A stretch of 64,000 bases of DNA from Sneathia vaginalis (GTDB lineage Bacteria > Fusobacteriota > Fusobacteriia > Fusobacteriales > Leptotrichiaceae), in NCBI RefSeq assembly GCF_000973085.1, contig NZ_CP011280.1, positions 1,255,297-1,319,296 of the forward strand, read 5' to 3'. The notes below the pieces were generated by a model that was given only the letters and a program-made list of their open reading frames with translations, ran no database searches and was not told where the DNA came from. Every line of letters starts with the position of its first letter. Position 1 is the stretch's first letter. This document shows positions 34,896 to 44,966 of the stretch, piece after piece. Position numbers and translations under genes: made by a program.

Positions 34896-35697
34896 CTTTT
34901 TCTCCCTCTTCGTCTAAAAGTATTATTCTTACCTTGACGATTCTTTTATTTTCTACACTCATAACTTTTATTATATATTTATCCAGTGTTACTTGATCAT
35001 TTTCCTTAGCAACTTGCCCTAACTTATATTGCACAAACCCTGATATTGTTTCATATTCTTCAGATAAAGGAATAGATATATTAATTTCTTCATCAATTTC
35101 ATCAACTGTTGTTTCACCTAATACATCATATATATTATCTGATATCTTAACTATACTATCTGCTTCAACATCATATTCATCACGTATATCTCCAACAAAT
35201 TCTTCTAGTATGTCTTCTATTGTAACTATACCTGATGTACCACCATATTCATCTATGATTATAGCCATATGGTTTTGTTTGATTCTAAAATCTTCAAATA
35301 ATTTTGAGATGTTCATTGTTTCTGGAACATACATGGCCTTTCTCATATATTTTTCAATCTTTTGCTTATTATCAACATTTATTATATCTTTTAAATACAA
35401 AATCCCTCGAATATCATCTATGCTTTCTTTATATACTGGTATTCTAGAGAAGCCTTGTTCTATTATTTCGTCTATATTCTCCTCCAATGTTTGGTCTTTA
35501 TCCAAAGCATAAATTGATGTTCTAGGTGTCATTATTTCTTTAACTGTTGATGAGCTCAATTCCACATTACTTTCTTCAGTTTTCTCTTCTTTCTCTTCTA
35601 ATATACTGACAGTCTTCTCCTGTTTTATCCGTGTAACTATTAAGTATATGTTTAATATAACGGATATTGCTAATATGAGGCCTATCCCTATTTCCAT
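34888..35697 (-). CDS. CorC/HlyC-type CBS-domain protein with a single membrane anchor
   Basis: The 269-residue protein has one N-terminal transmembrane helix (about residues 3-21) and a Glu-rich linker. Two CBS domains follow, starting at VKEIMTPRTSIYAL (about residue 52), and then a C-terminal CorC/HlyC domain (about 190-265). Full family members carry a four-helix DUF21/CNNM domain, which is missing here, so the protein stands between soluble CorC and membrane CNNM types. Magnesium/cobalt homeostasis is the family role; the exact one is unclear. It is followed directly by apt with an 8-base overlap. Confidence 0.87.
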   Translation of the reverse strand: MEIGIGLILAISVILNIYLIVTRIKQEKTVSILEEKEEKTEESNVELSSSTVKEIMTPRTSIYALDKDQTLEENIDEIIEQGFSRIPVYKESIDDIRGILYLKDIINVDNKQKIEKYMRKAMYVPETMNISKLFEDFRIKQNHMAIIIDEYGGTSGIVTIEDILEEFVGDIRDEYDVEADSIVKISDNIYDVLGETTVDEIDEEINISIPLSEEYETISGFVQYKLGQVAKENDQVTLDKYIIKVMSVENKRIVKVRIILLDEEGEKDD

Positions 35698-35698
35698 T

Positions 35699-36367
35699 TT
35701 ATTCTCCTTTTTTGTTTATATCTATATGTCTACGCCAGAAATTTAATTCTTGAAGTTTTGCTGATATATCCACAGAAATTACTGCGATTTCTCTTGGTAA
35801 TTCTATTTTAAACGCAGTTAAATTTAATATGCCCTTTATACCACTTTTTACAAGTTGTTTTGCAACTGCTTGTGCTTCTTCCTTATTAACAGCTAGTATT
35901 GCTTGATTTATATTGTATTTTCTTATATATTCATCCATTTCATCTGAACCTTTTACAATTATATCAAGACCTTCTGTTTTTTGTCCTATTTTTTCTTTGT
36001 CCTTATCAAAAACTTCTACTATTTCAAACCCTTTACCTAGTACTACACTATTAGATACTAACATAGATCCCATCTTACCATAACCTACTAGTATCAATTT
36101 ATTCTTCTTGTCTATCCCTAAAATATGTTCAAGTATTTCTATTAGCTTTGCGACATCGTATCCTCTGCCTCTTACACCAAATTCGCCAAATGTTGATAAG
36201 TCTTTCCTAACTTGTGCTGCTGTACTATCCATTTTTATAGCAAGATCTAAAGAATTAATTTTCTTTTCATACTTACTTACTTCATACAAAATAGTTAAAT
36301 ATTCTGTTATTCTTGTTACCATGCGACTTGAAATATCTTTCGATGTAAAATCAACTTTCTTTTCCAT
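35699..36367 (-). CDS. rex: Redox-sensing transcriptional repressor Rex
   Basis: Rex represses fermentation and respiration genes and leaves DNA when NADH binds. The 222-residue protein has an N-terminal winged helix (STAAQVRKDLSTFGEFGVRGRGY, split here as motif AAQVRKDL then GRGY) and a Rossmann NAD(H) domain with GYGKMGSML. It ends in the domain-swapped helix FWRRH. I chose the ATG at 36367 since GGAG is 9 bases before it; the ATG at 36376 touches that site. The first codons overlap the fmt end by 17 bases. Confidence 0.94.
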   Translation of the reverse strand: MEKKVDFTSKDISSRMVTRITEYLTILYEVSKYEKKINSLDLAIKMDSTAAQVRKDLSTFGEFGVRGRGYDVAKLIEILEHILGIDKKNKLILVGYGKMGSMLVSNSVVLGKGFEIVEVFDKDKEKIGQKTEGLDIIVKGSDEMDEYIRKYNINQAILAVNKEEAQAVAKQLVKSGIKGILNLTAFKIELPREIAVISVDISAKLQELNFWRRHIDINKKGE

Positions 36368-37292
36368 AAAAAACATCTCCTAGTAAAACTTTTCTACCAT
36401 TTACTATATCTGCACCTGATTGTATTTTTTTACCTTCAAATTTTACACTTTTTAATCTTACAGCCCCATTCAAGCATTTTACAATAGGACCTTTTTTAGT
36501 TATTTCAACTACTTGTCCCATTTTACCTTCATATTCTTTGTCTATTTTTTCAACCTCATATACTTTTATATGTTCACTACCCTTTAATATATATGCTGTT
36601 GGTGTTGGATTAAATGCTCTTACCTTGTTGTATATTTGTTCTTTTGTTAAATTGAAATCTAAAAGGCAATCAGATTTTTTAATTAAACTAACAACTACAG
36701 CCTTTGCATCATCTTGTTTAGTTCTTGTAATTGTACCTGACAAAATCTTTTTAATTGTTTTGTCTAATAAGCCATAAGACATATTAGATAATTTTTCAGT
36801 TAATGTAGCTAAATTATCTTTTTCATCTATATCAACTTCTTCTACTTCTAATATATCTCCTGTATCTAATCCTTCATCTATTAACATTATTGTTAACCCT
36901 GTCTTTTTATCACCATTTAAAAGTGCATGATGTATTGGTGATGATCCTCTATATTTTGGCAGAATTGATGAATGGACATTTATTATACCATATTTTGGTA
37001 AATCTATTAATCTTTTTGGTATAATTTTACCATAAGCTGCGACTACTATCAATTCTGGGTCAAAACTTTTTATATATTCATAAGTTTCATCATTTTTCAA
37101 ACTTTTTGGTTGTAAATATTCTATATTATGCTCTATTGCAAATTCTTTTACTGGCGAATAATTTATCTTATTCCCCCTAGAATTTATCTTATCTTCTTTA
37201 GTAACGACAAGACGCAAATCTGTATTTTCATATAGATATCTTAAAGATTCCAAACTAAATTCTGGTGTCCCCATAAATATTGTTCTTATCAC
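36351..37292 (-). CDS. fmt: Methionyl-tRNA formyltransferase
   Basis: Fmt formylates the initiator Met-tRNA with 10-formyl-THF. The 313-residue enzyme has FMGTPEFS at the start and the active-site segment NVHSSILPKYRGSSPIHHALLNG in two parts (Asn, His and the later Asp in DEGLDTGDIL). A C-terminal OB-like domain follows. It stands directly after def, the usual pairing that adds and removes the formyl group. Confidence 0.96.
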   Translation of the reverse strand: MIRTIFMGTPEFSLESLRYLYENTDLRLVVTKEDKINSRGNKINYSPVKEFAIEHNIEYLQPKSLKNDETYEYIKSFDPELIVVAAYGKIIPKRLIDLPKYGIINVHSSILPKYRGSSPIHHALLNGDKKTGLTIMLIDEGLDTGDILEVEEVDIDEKDNLATLTEKLSNMSYGLLDKTIKKILSGTITRTKQDDAKAVVVSLIKKSDCLLDFNLTKEQIYNKVRAFNPTPTAYILKGSEHIKVYEVEKIDKEYEGKMGQVVEITKKGPIVKCLNGAVRLKSVKFEGKKIQSGADIVNGRKVLLGDVFYGKES

Positions 37293-37304
37293 TACTATCC
37301 CTCC

Positions 37305-37811
37305 TTAGAATTCTCTTGGTTTTGAATGTCTTTTTATATTTTCCAATCTCTTTCTTATTAGACTCTTGTTTATTGGTGACAAACGGTCTATAAACATCAT
37401 ACCATTTATATGGTCTGTTTCATGTTGGAAAGCTTTTGCCCATAATCCTTCCATAACTTCTTCAACAACATTACCATTTTCATCTAAATATCTAACCTTT
37501 ATCTTATTAGGTCTTGCAACTCTTTTAAATATACCTGGTATAGATAAACATCCTTCTTCCATTTCAACATTGTCGTCTAATACTTCTAAGATTTCTGGAT
37601 TTATACATTTTTTTACTATTTCATCTATTTCCAATACAAAGTATCTTCTATCTATATCAACTTGATTAGATGCTAAACCTACACCATTTGCAAGTCTCAT
37701 AGTTTCAACCATTTCATCTAAAGTTTTTCTTAATTCATCATTAATCTCTTCTTTTTCTAATGGTGTTGACTTTGTTCTTAAAATTTTTGCTTCATAAACT
37801 TGTATATTCAC
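37305..37811 (-). CDS. def: Peptide deformylase
   Basis: The 168-residue metalloenzyme removes the N-formyl group from nascent proteins. All three motifs are present: GVGLASNQVD (motif 1; A-S instead of the common A-A before Q), EEGCLSIPG (motif 2 with the metal Cys) and QHETDHINGMMF (motif 3, HExxH). It precedes fmt in the same operon and follows priA after 12 bases, a common priA-def-fmt cluster. Confidence 0.96.
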   Translation of the reverse strand: MNIQVYEAKILRTKSTPLEKEEINDELRKTLDEMVETMRLANGVGLASNQVDIDRRYFVLEIDEIVKKCINPEILEVLDDNVEMEEGCLSIPGIFKRVARPNKIKVRYLDENGNVVEEVMEGLWAKAFQHETDHINGMMFIDRLSPINKSLIRKRLENIKRHSKPREF

Positions 37812-37823
37812 TTCTTTTCCTTT

Positions 37824-39743
37824 CTATAGCATATTATTTGGATCTACATCTACTAATATCCTTGTAACTATCCTATTTCTATTTTCTATTAATTTTCTAA
37901 TAATTTTCTTTATTACCTTATCATTTTTTCTGTCATATAGTATGTTTATATTAACTCTATATCTTTTACTTGCCTTATATACCATACACTTTGCCACAGG
38001 ATATATTTTAGCATAAGTCCCTAGTTTATTCAAAATATATTGATAACAACTACTAGCTATTTTATTAAGTCTATTTTCATTTGTATCGGTAAATAATATT
38101 TTTATGTGTTTCTTATATGGTGGATAACCCAATTTTTCTCTTAGCTTCATTTGTTCTTCATATATTAGGTTATAGTCATTGGTGATTATAGAGTTTATTA
38201 GAATTGAATCTTTATCATATGTTTGAATGAAAACTTGTCCTTTTTTCCCTTCTCTACCTGATCTACCTGAAGCTTGTGCTATTAACTGATAACTTCTTTC
38301 ATATGCCCTATAATCTGGATACGATAACATTTGATCAGCATTTAGTATACCAACTAAAGTAACATTTGGAAAGTGAAATCCTTTTGCTAATATTTGAGTT
38401 CCTATTAGAATATCATACTTATTATTCAAAAAATCTTGGTAAGCTTTATCTATTTTTGTTTTACTTGTCATAGAATCTGCATCCATTCTTAATATTCTAT
38501 CCTCATCAAAAATTTCTTTTAATCTTTCCTCTAACTTTTCTGTACCTGTACCTTTTTTTTCTAACTTCTCACTACCACAGTACTTACATCTTGTAATCAT
38601 CTTATATGTCTTACCACATTGATTGCACTTTAGAATGTTGTTTTTATAGTACGTTAGACTAAAAGTACATATATCACATTCCATATTTTTTTTACAGTCT
38701 CTACACTTTAAGATAATTGAATATGCCTTTCTATTAAGTAATAGTATTACCTGTTCTTTATTTTTTAATTTTTCATTAATTCTTTCTATTAATTCATCAG
38801 TTAAAAAATCTTTTTCCTCGCTAATATCTTTTACTATATACTCAGGTAATTTTGCTCCATTATATCTATTTTTTAATATATGCTCTTCTATGTCCTTATT
38901 TTTCACCTGATACATAGTTTCAAATGAAGGAGTTGCAGAACCTAATACTACTTTTGCATTTTCAAGTAATGCCCTTTTTATTGCAACATTTTTTACATGA
39001 TATCTTGGTGCTTCATCTTGTTTGTATGTACTTTCATGCTCTTCATCTATTATTATATACTTTAAATTAGAAAGATTACTAAATATTGCAGATCTAGCTC
39101 CTAAAATTACCCTTATTTTCTTTTCTTCTATGAGATTAAAGTACTTTATCTTTGCGTTCTTAGTTAATTTACTATGCCATAAGGCAATATTTTGACCAAG
39201 TGCCTTTTCCAAATTTTTCTTTAATTGACTTGTAAGTGTTATTTCTGGAACTAATAGTATGGCACTACCATCTTCTTTTAAAGCTTTTTGTATTAACTTA
39301 ATATATATTTGTGTCTTACCACTACCAGTTACACCATTTATTAGATGTACTGTCTTACTAGAATTAACTATATCCAAATATACTTTTTGTTGTTCATCAC
39401 TTAAATGTACTTCTTCTATTTTTGTGTTATTCTCTTTTATATCTTTATATTCTTTTTTTTCTGGTTTTTCTATTATACTAAGTAAATTACCATATGGTTC
39501 GATATAGTAGTTGTGTATAAATTGCATTAGCGAAAAAAGCTTTTCATCTAGTCTTTTATCTAGCACTTTTTCTATGTTCTTTATGCTAAACTCTTTTTTT
39601 AATACATTTACTTTCTCAACTACTATACCTTCCATTTTTTTGTTATTATAGTCAACTACACAGTATGTTCCAAGCTTTATTTCTTCATCACTTTGGTATG
39701 TGAATAGCATATTCATTTTTTTTAATTGAATATTATAGTACAT
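37824..39743 (-). CDS. priA: Primosomal protein N' (PriA helicase)
   Basis: PriA restarts stalled replication forks. The 639-residue protein has an N-terminal DNA-binding domain and Walker A GVTGSGKTQIY near residue 140. It also has the DEEH box (IIDEEHESTYKQ) and a zinc-binding insert with CxxC-type pairs (CRDCKKNMEC, CDIC, CNQCGKTY, CKYCGSEK). Helicase motif V/VI GRSGREGKKG is present. It is shorter than E. coli PriA (732), with a reduced N-terminal region. Confidence 0.95.
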   Translation of the reverse strand: MYYNIQLKKMNMLFTYQSDEEIKLGTYCVVDYNNKKMEGIVVEKVNVLKKEFSIKNIEKVLDKRLDEKLFSLMQFIHNYYIEPYGNLLSIIEKPEKKEYKDIKENNTKIEEVHLSDEQQKVYLDIVNSSKTVHLINGVTGSGKTQIYIKLIQKALKEDGSAILLVPEITLTSQLKKNLEKALGQNIALWHSKLTKNAKIKYFNLIEEKKIRVILGARSAIFSNLSNLKYIIIDEEHESTYKQDEAPRYHVKNVAIKRALLENAKVVLGSATPSFETMYQVKNKDIEEHILKNRYNGAKLPEYIVKDISEEKDFLTDELIERINEKLKNKEQVILLLNRKAYSIILKCRDCKKNMECDICTFSLTYYKNNILKCNQCGKTYKMITRCKYCGSEKLEKKGTGTEKLEERLKEIFDEDRILRMDADSMTSKTKIDKAYQDFLNNKYDILIGTQILAKGFHFPNVTLVGILNADQMLSYPDYRAYERSYQLIAQASGRSGREGKKGQVFIQTYDKDSILINSIITNDYNLIYEEQMKLREKLGYPPYKKHIKILFTDTNENRLNKIASSCYQYILNKLGTYAKIYPVAKCMVYKASKRYRVNINILYDRKNDKVIKKIIRKLIENRNRIVTRILVDVDPNNML

Positions 39744-39750
39744 AGTTCTC

Positions 39751-41769
39751 CTACTTTAATTCTATTATTATTGGTGTATTTTCATCTATCTTAGTACCTA
39801 ACTTAACGCTTTGACTTACTACTTTTCCATGACCTTTAAATTTTATATTTTTATATTTTTTATATGATGACAATGATATTATTTGTCTTAAGCTTAAACC
39901 ACTTAAGTCTGGCATCATCTTATTTTGAAGATCCAAATTAATCAATCCTAAATCACGAGGTTTACTTGTATTTTTAGCAACTACTATATTATCACTCTTA
40001 TTTCTTTCTTCTATATCTGGTATATATGAAGGTTCTATTCCTTTATATTTTATGAGCTTTTCTAATAAATCTCTTGCAGGAGGTAGGGCTACTGCCGCAC
40101 CATAATATGCTCCATGAGGTTCATTTATTGTTATTAACACAGAATATTTAGGTTTATCTGCTGGGAAAAATGCGAAGAATGATGAGAAATACTTTCCTTT
40201 TTCATATCCTCTAGGTCCTGCTTTTTGAGCAGTACCTGTTTTTCCACCTATTCTATAACCTGGTATTATTACACCTCTACCTGTACCTGATGTAACAACA
40301 TTTTCAAGAATTTCCCTTATTTGTGCTGAAGTTGCTTCTGATATTGGAGTGTATAGAACTTGTGTCTTATTCTGTAAAACTACATTTCCATTAACATCTA
40401 CTACCCTATCGACAATAAATGGTTTTAAAAGTTTTCCACCATTTATTGTAGCATTTAGTGTTGTTAACATTTGTAATTGAGTCATAGATATACCTTGTCC
40501 AAATGATACATTTGACTTTCTTACTTCAGTAAATGATTTTAATGAGAATAGTCTACCTGATGATTCAAATGAAGTATCTATACCTGTTTTTTGTGATAAA
40601 CCAAATTTATGTAAGTAATTATAGAAGATATTACTGTCCATAAGTTGACCTATCTTTACCATTGCAACGTTACCTGAGTGAGTTATTATCTTAGTTATTG
40701 TAAGATCTCCTCTTGTACTTGAATCGTGGTCATGTATTATTCTATCTTTAACTTTAACATACCCATCTGAGTGTATTATTGTATCTTTATTTATTAACTT
40801 TTGTTCCATAGCTATTGAAACTGTTATTGGCTTAAATATTGAACCTGGTTCAAATAGGTCTGTTATAGGTCTATTCTTTATTTCCGACTTATTTGTAGCC
40901 TTAGGATATGAATCCATAGCAATAATACGTCCTGTATCTGCTTCCATTAATATACCCATAGCAGATTCTGCACTACTATCTTCATATGCTTTTTCCAATA
41001 TTTCATCTAACCCATATTGCATAACACTGTCTATAGTTAAGTATACATTATTACCTGGTTTAGGTTCTTGTAATACCTTATCATCTATTAAAGATTGTAA
41101 TGTGTAATCCTTATATGTATCTGTTGCAGGTTTATATACCTTAACCTTACCTTGTACACCTCTTAAGTACTTATCATATGAGTTTTCAACTCCGTATACT
41201 GGCTTTCCTTCCTTATTTAAAAACCCTATAACTGACTCAAACTCATTACCTACAACTGTGTATCTTTCAGATTTTTGTTGATAAAATATCCATTTACCTA
41301 TAACTCTACCTTTTCCAGACTTTTTACTTTGTTTTTTATAGTCACTAATTTCCTTAACTAGTTTTTCTTTTAAGGTATAGTCTATTTCTATCTTGAAATC
41401 ATAAAAATGCTTTTTCTTAAGTTTAGTATCTCTTATTGCCTTTTCAACTTCTTCTTTTGATTTACCTACGTATTTTGATAATATATTTGATATATCAGAT
41501 ACAAACTTATCATCCAAATTCATAGGATCAAGAGTTATATCATATTTTTCAACGTCAAAGGCTAATTTATGATTATCATTTGAGTATATACTACCCCTTT
41601 TAGCATATATTTGTTCAACTTCAAATCTCTTTTCATCAATCTTTTTTCTACCACCATCTATTGCTGAACTTATTTGAAAGTAAACTAGTTTACATAAAAT
41701 TATTAATATCATAAAACAAACAACAAAACTGTAAAGTCCTATAGCACTTATTTTAATTTTAAATTTCAT
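39751..41769 (-). CDS. Division-type class B penicillin-binding protein with a PASTA domain
   Basis: This 672-residue transpeptidase cross-links septal murein (FtsI/SpoVD/PBP2x group). It has an N-terminal membrane anchor (about 9-32) and a dimerisation domain. The catalytic S310-x-x-K313 motif is in EPGSIFKP, with SGN at 365-367 and KTGT at 510-513. The last ~60 residues (from MPDLSGLSLRQ) form a PASTA domain, usual in Gram-positive PBP2x/SpoVD but not in proteobacterial FtsI. It stands between gatB and priA; the neighbourhood is not a classic dcw cluster. Confidence 0.92.
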   Translation of the reverse strand: MKFKIKISAIGLYSFVVCFMILIILCKLVYFQISSAIDGGRKKIDEKRFEVEQIYAKRGSIYSNDNHKLAFDVEKYDITLDPMNLDDKFVSDISNILSKYVGKSKEEVEKAIRDTKLKKKHFYDFKIEIDYTLKEKLVKEISDYKKQSKKSGKGRVIGKWIFYQQKSERYTVVGNEFESVIGFLNKEGKPVYGVENSYDKYLRGVQGKVKVYKPATDTYKDYTLQSLIDDKVLQEPKPGNNVYLTIDSVMQYGLDEILEKAYEDSSAESAMGILMEADTGRIIAMDSYPKATNKSEIKNRPITDLFEPGSIFKPITVSIAMEQKLINKDTIIHSDGYVKVKDRIIHDHDSSTRGDLTITKIITHSGNVAMVKIGQLMDSNIFYNYLHKFGLSQKTGIDTSFESSGRLFSLKSFTEVRKSNVSFGQGISMTQLQMLTTLNATINGGKLLKPFIVDRVVDVNGNVVLQNKTQVLYTPISEATSAQIREILENVVTSGTGRGVIIPGYRIGGKTGTAQKAGPRGYEKGKYFSSFFAFFPADKPKYSVLITINEPHGAYYGAAVALPPARDLLEKLIKYKGIEPSYIPDIEERNKSDNIVVAKNTSKPRDLGLINLDLQNKMMPDLSGLSLRQIISLSSYKKYKNIKFKGHGKVVSQSVKLGTKIDENTPIIIELK

Positions 41770-41777
41770 ATTTTTAC

Positions 41778-43205
41778 CTATTTACACTTTTCTAATATTA
41801 AATCTGTAACAAGTTTTGGATTTGCCTTACCTTTAGATAACTTCATAGCTTGACCCATTAAGTATTTCATTGCTCTATCCTTACCTGCTTTTAGATCTTC
41901 TACAGACTCCTTATTATTCTTTATTACTTCATCTACTAGGGCTTCTATAGCCTTCATATCTGTTATTTGAGCTAATCCTTCTTTTTCAACTATTTTCTTA
42001 GGTGTTAAATCTGATTGTATCATTTTTTCAAATATTTCTTTTGCAATCTTTGAGCTTATAGTCTTATCATTAATTAAGTTTATTAACTCTGCTAGTCTAT
42101 CTTCTCTTATTGTAAACTCATCTATATTGCAATTTTTTTCTTTTAGTACTCTTAATACTTCTGTTAGTATCCAGTTACATGATAGTCTTGGATCATTTGT
42201 TAATTTAACAACATTTTCAAAATAGTCTGCTAATTCTGGTTCATTTGTTAGAGGTATAGCTTCTAATTCTGGTATCTTGTACTCTCTCATAAATCTAACT
42301 AATTTTTCACCAGAAAACTCAGGCATAGTCTTTCTTATTCTTTCTAATCTTTCATCACTTATTACTACTGGTGGTAAGTCTGGTTCAGGGAAGTATCTAT
42401 AATCCATAGCATCTTCCTTTGATCTCATGGTTCTTGTAACTCCATTTTCTTCATCCCAAAGTCTTGTTTCTTGTACTACTCTTCCACCATTTTCTATTAC
42501 TTCTATTTGTCTACTTATTTCATAATCAATAGCCTTAGCAACTGCCTTAAATGAATTTAAATTTTTAGTTTCTGTTCTTGTTCCTAACTTCTTTTCTCCC
42601 ACTTTTCTTACAGAAACATTAGCATCACATCTTAATGATCCTAATTCCATACTTACATCACTAACTTTTGTGTATTTTATTCTTTCTTTTAGTGTAGTTA
42701 AATATGCATATGCTTCTTCAGAATTTTTTATACATGGTGTAGTTATTATTTCAAGTAAAGGCATAGAAGCTCTGTTAAAATTAAGTAAACTTTCTGTTGA
42801 TAAGTGTATACTCTTTGCTGTATCTTCTTCTATTTGTATTCTTTCTATTGTAATTTCTGATTCCTTACCACTATTAGTCTTTACTTTTAATTTACCATTT
42901 TCAGCATATGGTTTAAAAAATTGTGTTATTTGATAATTCTTTGGTGAATCAGGATAGAAATAGTTCTTTCTATCAAAGAAACTTAATTTATTTATTTCAC
43001 ACCCTAATGCAAGTGCTGCTTTTATTGCGTAATTTAAAACTTCATCATTTAATTTTGGTAGTGCACCTGGTTCACCAACACAAGTAGGTGTTATACAAGT
43101 ATTTGGTTCTTTTTCGTCATATTCTGCACTTGCACTACACCAAATCTTAGATTTAGTCTTTAATTGTACGTGTACTTCCAAACCTATTACTGATTCGTAA
43201 TTCAT
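41778..43205 (-). CDS. gatB: Asp-tRNA(Asn)/Glu-tRNA(Gln) amidotransferase subunit B
   Basis: GatB holds the kinase/transamidation site that turns Glu-tRNA(Gln) and Asp-tRNA(Asn) into Gln- and Asn-tRNA. The 475-residue protein starts with YESVIGLEVHVQLKTKSKIWC and has the PLLEIIT, DYRYFPEPDLPP and C-terminal YqeY-like tail. It overlaps gatA by one base. The full gatC-gatA-gatB set is present, so the cell probably lacks GlnRS and/or AsnRS activity for one of these tRNAs. Confidence 0.97.
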   Translation of the reverse strand: MNYESVIGLEVHVQLKTKSKIWCSASAEYDEKEPNTCITPTCVGEPGALPKLNDEVLNYAIKAALALGCEINKLSFFDRKNYFYPDSPKNYQITQFFKPYAENGKLKVKTNSGKESEITIERIQIEEDTAKSIHLSTESLLNFNRASMPLLEIITTPCIKNSEEAYAYLTTLKERIKYTKVSDVSMELGSLRCDANVSVRKVGEKKLGTRTETKNLNSFKAVAKAIDYEISRQIEVIENGGRVVQETRLWDEENGVTRTMRSKEDAMDYRYFPEPDLPPVVISDERLERIRKTMPEFSGEKLVRFMREYKIPELEAIPLTNEPELADYFENVVKLTNDPRLSCNWILTEVLRVLKEKNCNIDEFTIREDRLAELINLINDKTISSKIAKEIFEKMIQSDLTPKKIVEKEGLAQITDMKAIEALVDEVIKNNKESVEDLKAGKDRAMKYLMGQAMKLSKGKANPKLVTDLILEKCK

Positions 43206-44653
43206 TATTTTTCCTCCATTTCTGGATATTCTATTTGTCCTCTAATTTTTTCATATACATTTGATACATTTAGTATTAAATCTTCTTTGAAATAGTCTCC
43301 TATTAATTGCATACCTACAGGAAGTCCATTTTTCATACCAGTTGGAACTGAGATACTAGGTAACCCTGCCATACTTACACAAACTGTGTATATATCTGAT
43401 AAATACATAGTTAATGGATCTGATATCTTTTCACCTTTTTTAGTTGCTGTAACTGGTGAAGTTGGTGTTAAAATTAAGTCAACTTCTTTAAAGGCTTTTT
43501 CAAAATCTTCTTTTATTAGTCTTCTTATTTGTGAAGCTTTTTTGTAGTATGCATCATAGAATCCTGAACATAGTACATAATTTCCTATCATTATTCTTCT
43601 TTTTACTTCTTTACCAAAACCTTGTGTTCTTGTCTTTACATACATATCTTCAACTGATTCATTAGACTTTCTATCACAGTATCTAACTCCATCATATCTT
43701 GCAAGATTAGATGCAGCTTCTGCTGAAGAGATGATATAGTATGTAGAGATTGCATATTTTGTATGAGGTAAACTTATTTCTTTAAATTTAACTCCTTCTT
43801 TTTTTAATTGTTCTATCGCTGTATTTATGCTATCTAATACATCTTTATCTAGTGTTTTAGTATAATATTCCTTTGGTAAACCTATAACTAGGTCTTTTAG
43901 TTCTTTATCTAATAGCTTTGTATATTCTGGTACTGGTATATCAGAAGTTGTAGGATCTAATTCATCATATCCCGCTATTATTTCAAGTAACCCAGCTATA
44001 TCTTCTGTATTTCTTGCAAGTACTCCTATTTGGTCTAATGAAGATCCAAATGCCATTAATCCATATCTTGATACTCTACCATAAGTAGGTTTTAATCCAA
44101 CTACACCACATAAACTGGCTGGTTGACGCACACTACCACCTGTATCTGATCCTAATGCTATATATGCTTCTTTTGCAGCTACCATTGCTGCTGATCCACC
44201 ACTTGAACCACCTGGTATTCTTTCTAAATCAAAAGGATTAGAAACATTTTTTACACTTGAATTTTCTGTTGATGACCCCATAGCAAACTCATCCATATTA
44301 GCCTTACCAAAAGGTATTACCCCTGCTTTTTTCATTCTTTTAACTACTGTTGCATCGTATGTACCTACATAATCTTTTAATATCTTTGAAGCTGCTGTCG
44401 TTTTTTCCTTATATGATACTATATTATCCTTTAGAGCAACTGGCACTCCATAAAGTTTTGAATTAGGTTCTTTTTCATCTAATTCTTTTGCAAATTCTAA
44501 TGCACTATCTTTATTTAAACTTACATATGCTCCTATTTTATCGTCTACTCTATCAATTCTTTCAGATAATTCTTCTACTACTTCACTAGAAGTTAGCTTT
44601 TTCTCTTTTATCATTTTAGCTATTTCTGTTGCACAATAATCATATATTTTCAT
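43205..44653 (-). CDS. gatA: Asp-tRNA(Asn)/Glu-tRNA(Gln) amidotransferase subunit A
   Basis: This amidase-signature subunit (482 residues) releases ammonia from glutamine. The Ser-cisSer-Lys triad is visible: Lys in VALKDN, the Ser of GSSTENS-GGSSGGSAA and the nucleophile in GSDTGGSVRQPA. I chose the ATG at 44653, which has GGAGGTG five bases upstream, over a GTG at 44659 inside that site. It follows gatC after a short gap. Confidence 0.97.
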   Translation of the reverse strand: MKIYDYCATEIAKMIKEKKLTSSEVVEELSERIDRVDDKIGAYVSLNKDSALEFAKELDEKEPNSKLYGVPVALKDNIVSYKEKTTAASKILKDYVGTYDATVVKRMKKAGVIPFGKANMDEFAMGSSTENSSVKNVSNPFDLERIPGGSSGGSAAMVAAKEAYIALGSDTGGSVRQPASLCGVVGLKPTYGRVSRYGLMAFGSSLDQIGVLARNTEDIAGLLEIIAGYDELDPTTSDIPVPEYTKLLDKELKDLVIGLPKEYYTKTLDKDVLDSINTAIEQLKKEGVKFKEISLPHTKYAISTYYIISSAEAASNLARYDGVRYCDRKSNESVEDMYVKTRTQGFGKEVKRRIMIGNYVLCSGFYDAYYKKASQIRRLIKEDFEKAFKEVDLILTPTSPVTATKKGEKISDPLTMYLSDIYTVCVSMAGLPSISVPTGMKNGLPVGMQLIGDYFKEDLILNVSNVYEKIRGQIEYPEMEEK

Positions 44654-44666
44654 TCTCACACCTCCA

Positions 44667-44948
44667 TTAAACTATCTTTGGTAAAATTACAAATTCTTCA
44701 TCTTTCTTAGGTGCATTAGCTAAGAAATCTTCTTTTTTTTCTGTGTTGTTTACTATATCTTGTCTTGTTCTATCTTTAAGTTCAAGAACATTGTATAAAG
44801 GTTCTACCCCTGTTACATCTACTTCATTAATTTGCTTAATATAGTCAAAAATTTCATTTAATGATTTTTCCATATCAACTAATTCTTCTTCATTAAATTC
44901 TAATTTTGACAATTTAGCTATTTTTAATACTTCTTCTCTACTTAACAT
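44667..44948 (-). CDS. gatC: Asp-tRNA(Asn)/Glu-tRNA(Gln) amidotransferase subunit C
   Basis: The 93-residue GatC clamps GatA to GatB. The N-terminal LSREEVLKIAKLSKLEF and the C-terminal loop DVTGVEPLYNV ... TRQDIV are family hallmarks. The ATG at 44948 has GGAGA upstream; a TTG at 44960 is also in frame but is part of that site. Confidence 0.95.
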   Translation of the reverse strand: MLSREEVLKIAKLSKLEFNEEELVDMEKSLNEIFDYIKQINEVDVTGVEPLYNVLELKDRTRQDIVNNTEKKEDFLANAPKKDEEFVILPKIV

Positions 44949-44966
44949 ATATATCTCCAATCGTAC

